Source: Tetmemena sp. SeJ-2015
Taxonomy: Eukaryota; Ciliophora; Spirotrichea; Sporadotrichida; Oxytrichidae
Direction of reading: 5' to 3'
NCBI GenBank assembly: GCA_027382625.1
Contig: JAJKFJ010022924.1
Span: 62,001-126,000 of the forward strand
Length of the DNA stretch: 64,000 nucleotides
This document shows, piece by piece, positions 38,701 through 49,696 of the stretch (positions are counted from its first letter, which is position 1; each line of letters starts with the position of its first letter). Below the pieces are notes generated by a model. That model made no database searches, was not told the origin of the DNA, and saw only the letters and a list, made by a program, of their open reading frames with translations. Made by a program: the position numbers and the translations under genes.

Positions 38701-39987
38701 TCCTCACTTAAGTTTATAACAAGTTTTCATATTTAAATGAGTTGAGGGGTTCTCATAGAGATGCTTAGATTTGAGAGTTTTGAAGACGTAAGAATCCCGC
38801 ACAAAAGTCTCGTCATCCTCAGTGTACGAGATATTCAAACTGGGGATATAGCCTAGTTGAAATTAGGTCAAGACTCCAAAAATCTTTCTTCTCTTTCAGA
38901 GGCAGCTAGATCCCTCTCTTGTACCTCACTAACTAACGTAAAAAATCATATATTGAAAAATTCTATTCTCACCTTAGATTCAGAAGAGAAACCGTAGTTA
39001 TTTTCATCCACCATGTGCTCAAGCTTAAGTCTCTCTCTAAGGAATGGTATGAGTGCCTTTACATTTCCGTAGAGAATAGTGCGCTCTCTCTCGGCAGGTC
39101 TGTTTACCTTATCATACTCTTTCTTGTTAGTGAAGAAGTGAGGTTGGAGGACGATTGATGTCTGCACCTGAGTGCTTATGATATTTCCAAGATTATTCTT
39201 CTTGTCGCTTTAGTTTCCTCTTTCCCGCTTAAAAAGCTCTCTTAGGTGCTCGATGAAGAGACTCACTTAAGCTTTATCGTCTAGAGTTGCATCCATGCCT
39301 TCTATGTGCCTTAAGATCTGAGCATTCCTATCGTACTTTTCATCAAAGAGAGAGACAGAGATATGAAAAGTTATGATGAAGGATTAATAATAGACTTAGG
39401 GAGCTTGGATTTGATTAAGCTAGAGAGCCATAGAATTCAAGTCTTGGTTGAACTAGTCTGAGGCTCCTCCTTTGGCTAGGTTAAAAGCCTTCGCGTAATC
39501 TTCGTGCATGAAATCCTCGTCAGAGTCGTATTCAAGAGGTTACTTGTCGTTTTGCTGGCTGAGGAGTGCGCTAATCCTACTTAGCACTGATCTCAAAAGA
39601 TTAAAAGTAACCATCTTTAATTGATCTGTTCTTTAGAGTATTGATAGCTAACTCATCTTGAGCACTTAGTAAGAAGTCTTTGAGATCGCGTAGGCTGAGA
39701 TACTTATCAATCTTCTCTTCTTCAGTTTAGAGAGATTTCTCCTCAACAGGCATCCCATGCATATCTCTAACTAGCCGCATCGATATCTTCAAATCCTCGA
39801 AAGTGAAAGTAGTGCTTATCTTTGGGTATTCTTCACCATTAATAAATATATAAACTATACCTCCGGCTTCTGTAATAGATATTAGATTTGTTGAGATAAA
39901 GAATGGGAATAAAAATGAAGTAATTATTATTTGATGCTTACCCTGAGAGTTGAGTTTTTATTGTGAATGAGCTTGTTGATTTAGCAT
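35778..39987 (-). CDS. Dicer-like protein: two RNase III domains, no helicase
   Basis: Dicer enzymes cut double-stranded RNA into small RNAs. In ciliates, Dicer-like proteins make the meiotic small RNAs that guide DNA elimination. ATG at 39987; a short first exon, then a GT-AG intron at about 39861-39938. The N-terminal ~700 residues carry no helicase motifs. A platform/PAZ-like region follows, including KKYYIVPLRRVDSIESSWDS and QTSIVLQPHFFTNKKEYDKV. RNase IIIa: KNYETLETYGDTILKLGACT, then FFRVGKRLGLQRYIRNQDPD and NIADCVESLLGAHF. RNase IIIb: AFTHKSFKDVYGLPSCYEKL with EVIGDSILDYLV, then EPPKILGDIFEALIGAIFRD. Both domains keep the acidic metal-binding residues (E and D of ExLExxGDxxL; D and E of DxxExxxGA). 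TGA 35778-35780. A GT-AG intron near 38940-38980, an IES at 38712-38736, further breaks near 38180, 37850, 37240 and 36620, and single-base shifts near 39597 and 38880. The family call is strong; a meiotic role is inferred. Confidence 0.88.
38712..38736. other. IES (TTAA pointer), 25 nt, in Dicer-like gene
   Basis: TTAA at 38708-38711 and 38733-38736. Excision of 25 nt joins KHLYENPSTHL to SEEEFRQNIEQLRETAVINI in frame; otherwise the frame meets TGA. It does not fit GT-AG removal. Confidence 0.65.
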
Positions 39988-40212
39988 TTTATGATTATAT
40001 AATTTATTCCAGACTAAATATGCCTTATGATTAAGTTAAGTCTTAATCTCGGTATGATACCTTTTGATAAGAATAGTATTTCATTCTCAAAACAACAAAT
40101 ATTCCTCAAGCTCTGAGTTTAGTTTATCTAATAACATTTAGATAATGCAATTTAATGAAATAATAAATAGTTACACTCTCTTGATTAATAAAATTTGTAT
40201 ATTTGGATATTT
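39988..40212. other. Intergenic spacer
   Basis: AT-rich spacer between the 3' end of the small coiled-coil gene and the 5' end of the Dicer-like gene, both minus strand. Nothing else seen. Confidence 0.4.
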
Positions 40213-41027
40213 TCAAGTCATTTCCTCATCCTCGCTGCTAGGTACTGCTTAGTTTAGATACTTGAGCAAGTTCTCCTTTTCCTTTTACTTTTTCTACTAA
40301 GCTCCCTAATCCAATAGCTTTAGCATTTAAATTTAATTGCAAATATATCTTGAATGTATATAAATCTTGAGCAACTCCTTACTCTCACTGTCCAAGTACT
40401 AGTCTCCTATCTAGTCAACTTGCATCTTGTGGTCTTCTTCTTGCTAGTTCTAATTACTATTCGTAAACTGATCAGCTGCTCCAGTCTTAGAGAGTTTACT
40501 TGCTTGTACTTAAGCGTTGCTTAGTTACTAAGCCAGCATCTGATTAGAGGGAGCAAGGTACTTTCTAAAGATTTGGGAAGAGTTGAAAATATGCTGGTCA
40601 CTCTACTCATCCGTAGTTGAGTTGGCTTAGAACTGCTTGCTTACGATATTTTGTACAAGCCACTGATATCCATAGATGGACGCATTCCTTTCAGCTTGCT
40701 TTCGAGTATTACCGTAACCCTTCGTCATCACAGCATTCATTAGCAATTTTTATTTTAAATTATTTAATTTTAGAATAAGGAAGATTGTTGTTGAAAATTA
40801 CCTCTATCTAAAATAGCTTCTGTTAGAGTAGGTCTCTTTGACTATCAGTCATGGCTTGCTCATCTCGTTCACTCTAGCTTTAAGTATCCAGCATCTTACC
40901 TTTAAGCATATTTTGGTGAGTAACATACTCCCCAAGGTTTTCAATTTGTAGCTCCTAAGCCCTCAAATCTGGCTTTATCTTCAAGCACTTTATTTTATAA
41001 ATTACAGCTTTGAAATGGAAATTGCAT
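40213..41027 (-). CDS. Small unrecognised coiled-coil protein
   Basis: ATG at 41027 (MQFPFQSCNLQNKVLEDKAR). A frame change near 40950 leads to LQIENLGEYVTHQNMLKGKM and QSERDEQAMTDSQRDLLQQK; an intron-like break at about 40745-40805 precedes KGYGNTRKQAERNASIYGYQ and WLVQNIVSKQF, then a Q/S-rich part and a Lys/Glu helix, TGA 40213-40215. The GYGNTRKQAERNA stretch faintly resembles the end of a double-stranded-RNA-binding motif, but the rest of that fold is not visible. It lies between SHQ1 and the Dicer-like gene on the same strand. Confidence 0.55.
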
Positions 41028-41061
41028 GAAATAAAGAGTTGATAATGTTTTTTAATTAAAA

Positions 41062-42947
41062 TCAAGAGAGGTTTTGTTAATCGTCTGCTTATTGAGCTAC
41101 TTCTTAAATGAGTGGCTTAATCTCTGCTTAATCATTCACTACATCTTGCTTTTATTGTTAGTGTGATGATTATTCTTGGTCACTTCTACTCTCGTCACTG
41201 CTCTCTTCATCTTCGTCGCTACTCTCTTCACCCCTGCTACTTTCCTACTCACCACCTCTATCTTCGTACTCCTTGGCAAGTTTTTCTACATTTTCCAGTC
41301 CTAGATTGAGGTCTCACTAAATAGAACAATAATACTAAATATATATTTAGGATCTCTTTTGGTTATCTTATCTTAGTTCTCCTCCTATCCATTTTGGTCA
41401 GTAAAAAGCATTTATTTGATGAGCTGTCCCATTTAAGTGAGTTCCTCTTTCTTTAGCCAATCACTTTACACCCAAACGATCAATTCATTTATAAAGCAGG
41501 TGTTGAACATGTAGTACTTGTGCGACATTATCTCATGAATAGTTAGAAGAGATCGCAATACCTTACTCTTTACACTATTTTCATCACTCAAAAGCACAAA
41601 TCGTAAAAACACTCATATACATTTAAAGTATTTGATTTAAAGCAGTTCTTAAAGATCTTTACCCACTTTCACTCCTAATTTATAGTTCCTCATCATCGTG
41701 AATATAAGAGAACGCCTCAGTGAAAAAATCAAACTGAATTTCACCTTCAGCTTGAAATCTGGAAACATGGAGTAATCTATAAAACTGCTCAACGTGGAAT
41801 GAATTTTACTTATACAATTTTTTTAATTATGGAAGATAAGCGGATGATATTGAAAGCGCTTTCAGAAGAGGACTCTCCAGAGGTCATCCTTTTATCATAG
41901 CAATAAGAAAACAGCAAGTCAAGTAACTGCACTTTGAGAATTTCTTGCTCTGCCTCTGAAGGTTTAAGAATTTCTATCTTTCTCAGAAATCCATTAACAA
42001 CAGAAAACAATGATTTTTGAAATCCTAGAGTTTCAAGTTCTTTTTAAGTATATTTGAATTGTGTTTCTTGTGATTATTTTTCCTCTTCTTTTAAAGTTAG
42101 CTACTGCATTTACTATTCTAAATTACCTGCTGGCTAAGACCAGTTAAATTAATAAATACATATCTTTACTTAATATAATGTTTAATAAGTTTAATAAACT
42201 CATCAGCCTGCTCTATCCCCTCTGGATCAAAATTATCAAAAGCATACCTTTCTGGGTCAAACTTCTCATTTTCAAGAATTATTTTCTCTTATGTCCTTCG
42301 ATCTATTGAAACTTAAGTTGGGTCAAAGTCGCAAACTTGCAGAATCAAATCTTCGTTGCCAGTGAACACATCACTGTATTTGTTTAGGAAGCCGTAATTG
42401 TAACTTTAAACTTTAGTAATGCTAATACCCTCTTATTCCAAAGTAGAACTCATCTTCTCTTCCTCCTCTTCTTTGCTTCTTCTTAGTTGAATTCTGTTGA
42501 GGATAGCACTTGTATTTTTGGCATTTGCTGGTTTGATAAAGTCTATTCCTAGTTATTCAAGTTGTCAACATCAGGATAGCCTTCTTCAAATTCTGAAAAG
42601 TCAGTCTTAGACTTTGAGAGGAGCTTAGAAATCATATCCAAGTCTTCGAACACATCCCCAGCATTTATAAGTAAATAAGTTTATGAAGATAAAGTTTATA
42701 GTTATAACTTTGTCACTTGGCAGAGGATTACTCCTTTATCTAAATCGTAGGTTGATTTATTGCTTTGAGATTGCTCATTCAAAGGGTGCGAGAAGTTTAA
42801 CTTCAGATGATACGGCTTCAAGTAAAACTCAAAAACATTCCCCTCGATAGAGAATTCAGCCCCATTTAACTTTATCACGTTCTTTGTTCTGATACTAATC
42901 AGCAAATGAGTGCTTGTTTGAGACAGTGAGAATTCAGGCGTCAACAT
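41062..42947 (-). CDS. SHQ1: SHQ1, H/ACA snoRNP assembly chaperone
   Basis: SHQ1 binds the pseudouridine synthase Cbf5/dyskerin during H/ACA RNP (and in many eukaryotes telomerase RNP) assembly. ATG at 42947: N-terminal CS domain MLTPEFSLSQTSTHLLISIR, then GNVFEFYLKPYHLKLNFSHP and STYDLDKGVILCQVTKL, the standard SHQ1 start. An in-frame AT-rich stretch follows (about 42670-42710; possible 39-nt IES), then GDVFEDLDMISKLLSKSKTD. The C-terminal SHQ1 domain is recognisable: LDLLFSYCYDKRMTSGESSS, IRLSSI, FFTEAFSYIHDDEEL, VLRSLLTIHEIMSHKYYMFN and LIVWVQSDWLKKEEL. An acidic Ser/Asp tail follows a short intron (about 41308-41330). TGA 41062-41064. Frame changes near 41610 and 41650. Divergent from the VTT gene with 135 bp between. 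Confidence 0.88.
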
Positions 42948-43082
42948 TACTACTTAGAGGTTTTGTATTTATTAAATATCAATTGTATTAAAATATTTGT
43001 CGAAGATAAAGTCACAATATTCTCCTTTAGAGGGAATGATATAGTTAATAATACAATCCATACGTCAAATTATATCACAAAA

Positions 43083-43989
43083 ATGAAACTCAGCCCTAAA
43101 ATCCTTCTCATCGGAGTGTATCTAGTGGTCATTAGTATAGCCACCTATCAGTTGCAAAATAATCCAAAATATATCAGAATGATTGACGACGGTATCAACC
43201 TCATGAGAGATTTCGGACTTCCAGGCATGATTATATACGCTGTGAGCTCAGCATTGTTCACAGCGCTTGCCATCCCCCTTCAGTTCTTAGACCTCTGTCT
43301 TGGCATAGTCTATCCCGTGCATGAGGCAGCCCTGATCTTGATTTTCTCAAAGATGCTAGGAGCAGCTATGACTTTCTACGCAGCTAACTACCTGATTAAA
43401 GAAGAGACAAAGTAGAGTTACATGAGCTCTAAGTATCTAAAGGGGTTACAAGAAGTCGTGAGGAGAGAGCCTTTCAAGTATGGACTACTTCTCCGTTTTG
43501 CAAGCATCCCAGTAGTCATTAGAAACTATGGATTAGTTAATACTATGTAACAATTAGATTTTTAATTAAAATTAGCAGTACTACCGATTAATTTCAGCAC
43601 TTTCATGATGGTGACTTTCATTTAGTGCAGTATCACTTCACCATTCCAGGCTTTCACAGCCTCGCATTTCCAGAGCTTTATGGAATTCACCTCCCAAGAT
43701 AATACAGAAGAGGCTCTCATGAACACTCCTCATTAGCACATATTCTCTTTTTAAATATTGATCCTTAGATTGATGAGCAAGGCAACTTAATCATCAACCC
43801 AAATGTTTAGCTCCCAATCAGTCCACAGAAGGCAAATAAGCTTTCAGGGGGTAGTCTTGGAATCATGATGCTAGGAATCGTAGCCTCACTCTACGTGGCA
43901 GCTAAAATCAAGAAGACAGTAGATGAACTCAACAGCAAAGCTGAAGCTTAGGAGACAGCCAAGATTGCAGAATCCAAAAAGAACAAATG
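43083..43989 (+). CDS. VTT-domain (TMEM41/DedA-like) membrane protein
   Basis: VTT proteins (TMEM41B, VMP1, TVP38, DedA) are multi-pass membrane proteins of the ER/Golgi, with TMEM41B and VMP1 acting as lipid scramblases. ATG at 43083: N-terminal membrane segment (ILLIGVYLVVISIATYQL), then ALAIPLQFLDLCLGIVYPVH, re-entrant region AALILIFSKMLGAAMTFYAA, YGLLLRFASIPVVIRNYGLA and VLPINFSTFMMVTFIQCSIT, which is the family's VTT core. A 39-nt insert (43537-43575) sits within the core; it is in frame but alien to the family. A one-base shift near 43744 leads to the C-terminal membrane segment GSLGIMMLGIVASLYVAAKI and a Lys/Glu tail, TGA 43987-43989. Confidence 0.85.
43537..43575. other. IES (ATTAG pointer), 39 nt, in VTT gene
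   Basis: ATTAG at 43532-43536 and 43571-43575. Excision joins RNYGLAVLPINFSTFMM, a much better VTT core than the unexcised version, which adds VNTMQQLDFQLKL. Because 39 is a multiple of three and contains no TGA, the frame alone does not prove it. The insert fits no GT-AG intron that keeps the frame. Confidence 0.6.
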
Positions 43990-44148
43990 AGATAGGAGAG
44001 ATGATGATGGGACAGAATAGCCTTTGAGTTTATTAAAGCTATCTTATTGCATCGATAATAGTATCAATTTATTGAAATAAGATATTAATAGCAGTTACAA
44101 TCAGATAATATTCAATTGCTAAGTTAAAATCTTAAAATTTTATTTAAT

Positions 44149-45220
44149 TCACAAATTTAAAAAGCATTCGTCATACATACGTTTCTGCTTTAGATGATTG
44201 CTCTCACTGAATATTAATGCTTAATCCACAGGAATCTTTTAGTTCATTAACAAGTTTCTAAATATAAAATTATTGAGACCGTTATCTTACATTTAGTTTC
44301 TCTCTTATCTTAAGCTTATCGGGGAGACCTACATTAGGAAAAATAATAAAATGATTTTGATAGACTAATAGTTGGCTTCTATGATAAAGGAGTTGAGTTC
44401 TGGCTAATACTACTTAATTCATTTTAGCTCAACTAATAAGAAGATTGGTTCTAGAGGGGTATCTGAGCAGAGATTTGAGACATTTAGTCACTTTATTCTT
44501 TGTTTAGATACACATGATCTAGGATCTACTCTATCTCTTAGAGATACTTCTTGTATTAAACATACTCTTGGTCAGTCACTCCAGATTATAAAGTTAATAA
44601 TTTAAAATACGAATTAGATTTGTTTCTCTCGCAGAGTCCTCTGAAACTGCCTTCCCCGTCAAAAGTCTCGAAACTTTGTGCACTCTACATCAAGCATGCG
44701 TTCAGTTGAAGATTAAAGCCATTAGACTGTTCTTCTTTGCGAGTGTACTTTTAATTCAACCCAAAGGTGCCTATCTGACTGATCAGAGAAGAGGCAATGG
44801 GAGTGTGATCTGAATCGCTATCTCTTTAATAAAGAGTCTTTACACTACTGTTGCTCTTGCTCAGTTGAGAGGAATTGGCTTGCGTCAAAGGCTAAGTCTG
44901 CAAGTGAGAAGGAACATTGCTGATTTTATTATATAGCTTTGGATCTTACTCAAAGAGGCAAGAATCTTTTTAGACCTTAGTCTCTTGCTTATAGTTCTAC
45001 TAAGGAACCATAGACGAAGATCTATGGTGAGTGCTTCTCACTTATGATCCTATCTAGGATGGCTTATTTTCATAGTTTTGAATAATCGAGGAACTGTTTA
45101 GAGCAGCTTTAGAGTGCTTTTGTTAAAGTGCCAAATAAGATTTAAATAAAAAGCTTGAAAATAAACTCTTACAAAAATAGATTACTGCATGGGGCTTTTA
45201 TTTTAGGATATCTTATCATG
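44149..45220 (-). CDS. Unrecognised Ser/Asn-rich protein
   Basis: ATG near 45220 (MIRYPKIKAPCSN), then probably a GT-AG intron (about 45114-45171), then one continuous frame of ~800 bp: S/N/Q-rich (ALNSSSIIQNYENKPSQIGS; PIASSLISQIGTFGLNQKYT) with a coiled piece (TDQEYVQYKKYLQEIEQILD). A second intron near 44259-44290 (gtaag...tttag) precedes the last exon, TGA 44149-44151. No domain recognised. Confidence 0.6.
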
Positions 45221-45567
45221 CTGTTGAGGATAAACTAGCTTAGAATAGTTCTTATTGGCTTAATAAGGCTTGATAGAGGATCTCTAATTTTTATTTTGGT
45301 TGGTTTGATTATGTGAACTTAAATTAGAAGCAATGCTTTTTTAATTTTTAACTAAAAATAATTTATAAACTAATTGCTATCTTAAGTTTCACTGAAATTG
45401 TTTTTGGCAGCAGCATTATAAGGTTAAACTCTATCCTCTACTCTTTAAAAAGCTTTATTTCTTTGGCTTTGTCTCTTTTACTCTTCTTGCTTAAATTAAA
45501 GTATTAATTATGACTAAGTATAATAAGAGTTATTTTTACAATGAAAACTCTATAATTAAATTTATAA
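45221..45567. other. AT-rich spacer
   Basis: About 350 bp between two minus-strand genes. No supported gene or RNA. Confidence 0.4.
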
Positions 45568-48500
45568 TCATAAAATATATTAAATTTTATTTTATTACAC
45601 AAATTTTTAATAAATTCTTTTTTAATTTTGCACTTTTGAGGCTCTCTGATGAAGTCTAGTTTAAACCTGGTGCTGAATGAGCTTACTCTTATCTTCAATC
45701 AATGATTTTCTTTGTTAGTTGAAGTTGTTGGTTGAAGGTAAGGCAGGAGATTTATCTCTGTTCATACTAGAAATAGTTGGTCTTAAAATATTCGAATTCG
45801 ATGTGTTATTTGATTAGCTAGCTTGGTTATGAGTGGTGTTTGCTTGCTAAATCGTACTATTGAGACTCGCATTATTTAAACCTGAACCAATTTTGGATTA
45901 AGTTTAAATAGATGAGCTCTCCTTATAATTAGGTTAGTGATTTTAAGTAAATGATAGCCCACTGAATCCAGGAGCTCTTTGGGCTTAATGTTGCTGCAGG
46001 GATTATTGGTTTGCTATCTTGGGAGGCACTGAAAGTCTTTACTATAATTTAGGAGTGAGAGAAGAAAGCCTCTCTTTTGGATTTGAGATTAATAAAGCAT
46101 AAAAACTAAAAAGATATTTGAGCACGTATTGTCAAATGAGCCAGTAGGGGAATTTCTTGAGTTAGATCTGGGAGTATGTTTCATAGTTAGGGCTGATTGA
46201 TTCTGCTATTTGATGTGCTGTAATTATGAGATAGAGCTCGCATTCCTTTGATGATGACTGCTCCCAAAAGCTACTTTATGATGGTGAGATGAGGATATGA
46301 AATTGGCAAGTCTTTGCTTGCCCTTATTCTGCTAATCATTCAACATACTTTCTCTACCTTCTATAAACTAACTCAAAGATTTCTTGTGCTGGCTTCCCTG
46401 CTTTAACTAAACTGAATTTAGATTTCTCTGCTATTCTTGATTAGAGTTTGGAGTTGTTTGTCTCTGGGGTGTGCATTTCTTAGTAACATTAGAGTTTTGA
46501 TTTTATCTTTCAGCCTACTACCCTTTCTAATTCACACCATGAGACTTTTAACTTTACTTTTGAACTTCTTTGATTTACTTTAAGCTTGGAGTCTTTTAGT
46601 CTCTTTACAGTTTCTTATCATTCTGCGTTTTAAGTTGCATCACGCTCTGCTAAAGGCTTTATAATCTCTCTAGTCTGAACCTATTCTTTGCGAGCCATAA
46701 TTCATTCTTCACCACATTCTCAAAGAGAACTAGGAAATGGTTTTTAAGTCGAGTTTTAAGAAAAGGGTTTTAAACCTCATCGCAGTTCACATAGTCTTAA
46801 ATTTCTTTAGCCAGAGAGTTTACTAAACTTCATATCCATTAAATTTAAAATGATAGCAAGAAGTAAAGGAAGATTATCTTCCTAGTCTTCCATCCAAGGA
46901 ATAAGGAGAGCAATATTTTCTTTGCTGCTACTCTTTTAGTAATTTTCAGTTTTAGCTGCCTGCTTCTAATCCGTCTTTGAATACGAACGATACTCTACAC
47001 TATTTGCTTCCTGACTGCCTTCGCTCTCTTTACTTACAACCACTGCTTGACCTATCTAACTATTATCTTCGCAGCCAGAATCTTTTGTAGCTTCTACTAT
47101 CTTCTTCTTTCCACGCTGCGTTCTGTTCTCATCTTAAATCGTTGCCAAAGCAGATAAGTTCTGAAAATGCGCTAGATACGCTTAGCAGCCAGATTCCTTC
47201 TAAAGTAATTACAATGATAAAAAGCTTGTTCAATCTTTTTAAGTTTTCTTGTGCAGAAAATGAAGCATCATGATATTTTGTAAACTTCCTCACAGGAGAT
47301 TCTTCAATCTGCTTAGGCTCAAAGCTAAAGTGAATTTCATTTTCTTTGGTTGGACTTCTCGAAGGTCGCACTTAATAGGCGTCAAAGCTGACAGTCTTCT
47401 TGCTTGGGCTTTAGAATGAAGGATTCAAAGTAATTTAAGGTTTGGTGCTTGAAAAGCTATCTTGTTGTGTTGTCTTGCTGTTATTCTAGATATTTCTATC
47501 ACTCAAAGTATTTGTGCTGTTGCCTAAGACTTCTCTAAAAGAGTTAAGTTTCAAGATAGAGTTTCTTTAGGAGTCTTTTGCAATTTAAGTTGGTGAAACA
47601 GCGCTTTTCAACAAGTTTTGAATTTAAGGTATCAACTCTTTGCTATGTTATAAATGAGAAAAATAAAGCATTTATTGCTAATATCTACTTCACTCGATTC
47701 TTAATTTCTCTTTAACCTATTTTGCCTTGTTCTTCGCTCTCTGCTCTGACTTTTACTACCATCTGTGGGTGTCTAGTTTAGATCTTGGGAATCTTAATAG
47801 CAGTTTTCTTGGTCTACACTTCCCATCATTATGCAGGATGCTTTTTGGAAGCAACTAACTTACTAGTCGTTTCTGTAAAGGAAAAAGATATTTTAAGTTT
47901 CTAGCAGACTGAGGATCACAATACAGTGAAGCAGGTGAGAAGATAAATTTATGCTCAGGCGTGACTAACCTCGCTTAAATATCATTCTCATTATTGATCT
48001 TCATGTTTTATTTCTGTTGTATCTGAGGAGTTGAAAGCATCGCACCGTGATTCTGCTTAGGTAGTTGCTGTTTGGAGTTGGAAATGGGACTGCCTTTCTT
48101 CCTCAAATTTGAAAGTGGTGTCTATCTTTTTGCATTAGACTTTTTAGTAGACTGAATTGGATTTGAGACTAAGAGCTATTACTAGATCTATTATTAGAGC
48201 TAGAGCTGAGCTTGAGATAACTAATTCGCTTAGGGAACAACAAGATTCTGCCTTGGAGGAGATTCTGTATTGATAATGCTTCCAATAGTATCCTGGAAAT
48301 TTATTAAAAATAATAACCTTAATGAACTAGGGTTAAAATAAAATTAGCTGGTGTGTTTGAGTACCGATTATTTTCTCTAGATTAGTAATGAGAAGGAGAA
48401 TTTTTGTAACTCGAGAACATATTTTGCTACAGCTGAGCATGTAATGAATCCGTTAAGATTTGGATTAGTCCAGATTATTGATTAAATAAACTTATCTCAG

Positions 48501-49351
48501 GAATTTACTGACTCTCTTAAATCTATTACTAGGTAGTTGCCTTATCAAACGGTGTTAAATTGATGTCTTCGCTGGTTCTGTCCTATCCAATATAGGAACT
48601 TATTAAAGGGTGAGGAAGGGACTCTTGATTCAGGAAATGAAGCATTCTTCTAACATTATCTAGCTTTGTGGCTGATACCACTTCCTCTTCTTCTTCAGTT
48701 GTCAAAACTTGACATATGCTCCTCATCGTGTCGTCATCCTGGGCTTTACATTAAACTTCAAATATCAAACATAACGTAGAAAACACATTTACTATAGTCA
48801 CCGCCGTGTCTTTATCTCTTAGGAGGACTCAGACTCTTTTCAAGTCTCGGTAGAGTGCTTGGTTTACTATCTTTCAATATGATATCTTGAACTACTCTGT
48901 CAATCTTATTTCTTTATTTAATTTAACTTGAATTAAATAAATCACCATTACGGGGCTATCATCTTTAGTGTCCTGTGGTCTAGCAAGTGTAAAGTAGTTG
49001 TTCTAATACTTTCCTGGGGAGAAGTTCAAAGCCTCTGGCTCTTGATTTTTGCTAATTACAGAGATTCTTTGCTCTGGCTTGGCATTTTGTGTCATTCCCT
49101 GATCCATAACTTATGATGTGTAGTTATTGTACTTGATCTAAGATGCTTTCCTGTTGTAAAAAAATTAAAAATACCTTATTACATTTTAATAAACTTAATT
49201 TTTGCTAATTGTGCTAATGGTGATGCTGATTTCTTTTGGATATTGATGTCACGGGTTCAGCTTTTTGGACCTCTTAGAAGGTTTTTTAGGGTGTTTAATG
49301 CGGAGTGATTCTCTAGCCCTAGTAGCCTCTCAAATTTTCATCATGCAGCAT
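45568..49351 (-). CDS. Long Ser/Asn-rich disordered protein (possibly two genes)
   Basis: First exon from ATG 49351 (MLHDENLRGYQGQRITPHQT), a 24-nt intron (about 49154-49177), then long TGA-free frames with at least six frame changes to TGA 45568-45570. More ordered parts near the N-terminus: NFSPGKYQNNYFTLARPQD, DKDTAVTIVNVFSTLCLIFE and DDTMRSICQVLTTEEEEVVS, DNVRRMLHFLNQESLPHPLI, helical and possibly armadillo-like, held weakly. Later parts are low complexity: FSPASLYCDPQSARNLKYLF, KKTVSFDAYQVRPSRSPTKE, NEIHFSFEPKQIEESPVRKF. I cannot exclude two adjacent genes. No family recognised. Confidence 0.45.
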
Positions 49352-49439
49352 TCTCAAATTCAAGTCAAAAGATACCTCGTTATCTTAAATATAAAATTAT
49401 TATATTATCAAGGGCACTGACAGAAGGCATTTCGATACT

Positions 49440-49650
49440 CTAACTCAGGGATATGGAAGAGCTTTGATTCATTTTATTAACAGCAGAAAATTAAATTTTA
49501 ATTCAACTGAAAGAGAAAGCCGCACTTTGTACTTCAAACGTATCTTACTACTACTTCAGATCAACATTTGAAACCTTTATACTCTTCAACAACGATTTTT
49601 ACTTATTGATTCATGGCTTCAAACCTAATAAAGTAATAACTTAAATACAA
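49440..49650 (+). CDS. Possible short coding fragment
   Basis: A plus-strand frame reads GYGRALIHFINSRKLNFNST, then REST-like basic codons; one base over, FETFILFNNDFYLLIHGFKP. It looks more like a folded protein than its surroundings but has no clear start or stop. It could be a detached gene segment or chance. Confidence 0.2.
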
Positions 49651-49696
49651 TTCTTAACTTTAAAGTTAAGGTTGTCCTATATAATTTTAGCAAGCC

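Noticed and set aside
42670..42710. 39-nt IES in SHQ1 after QVTKL
   Set aside because: TA repeats are present, but the stretch is in frame without stops, and the longer TTATAA repeat would break the frame. Undecided, so not listed.
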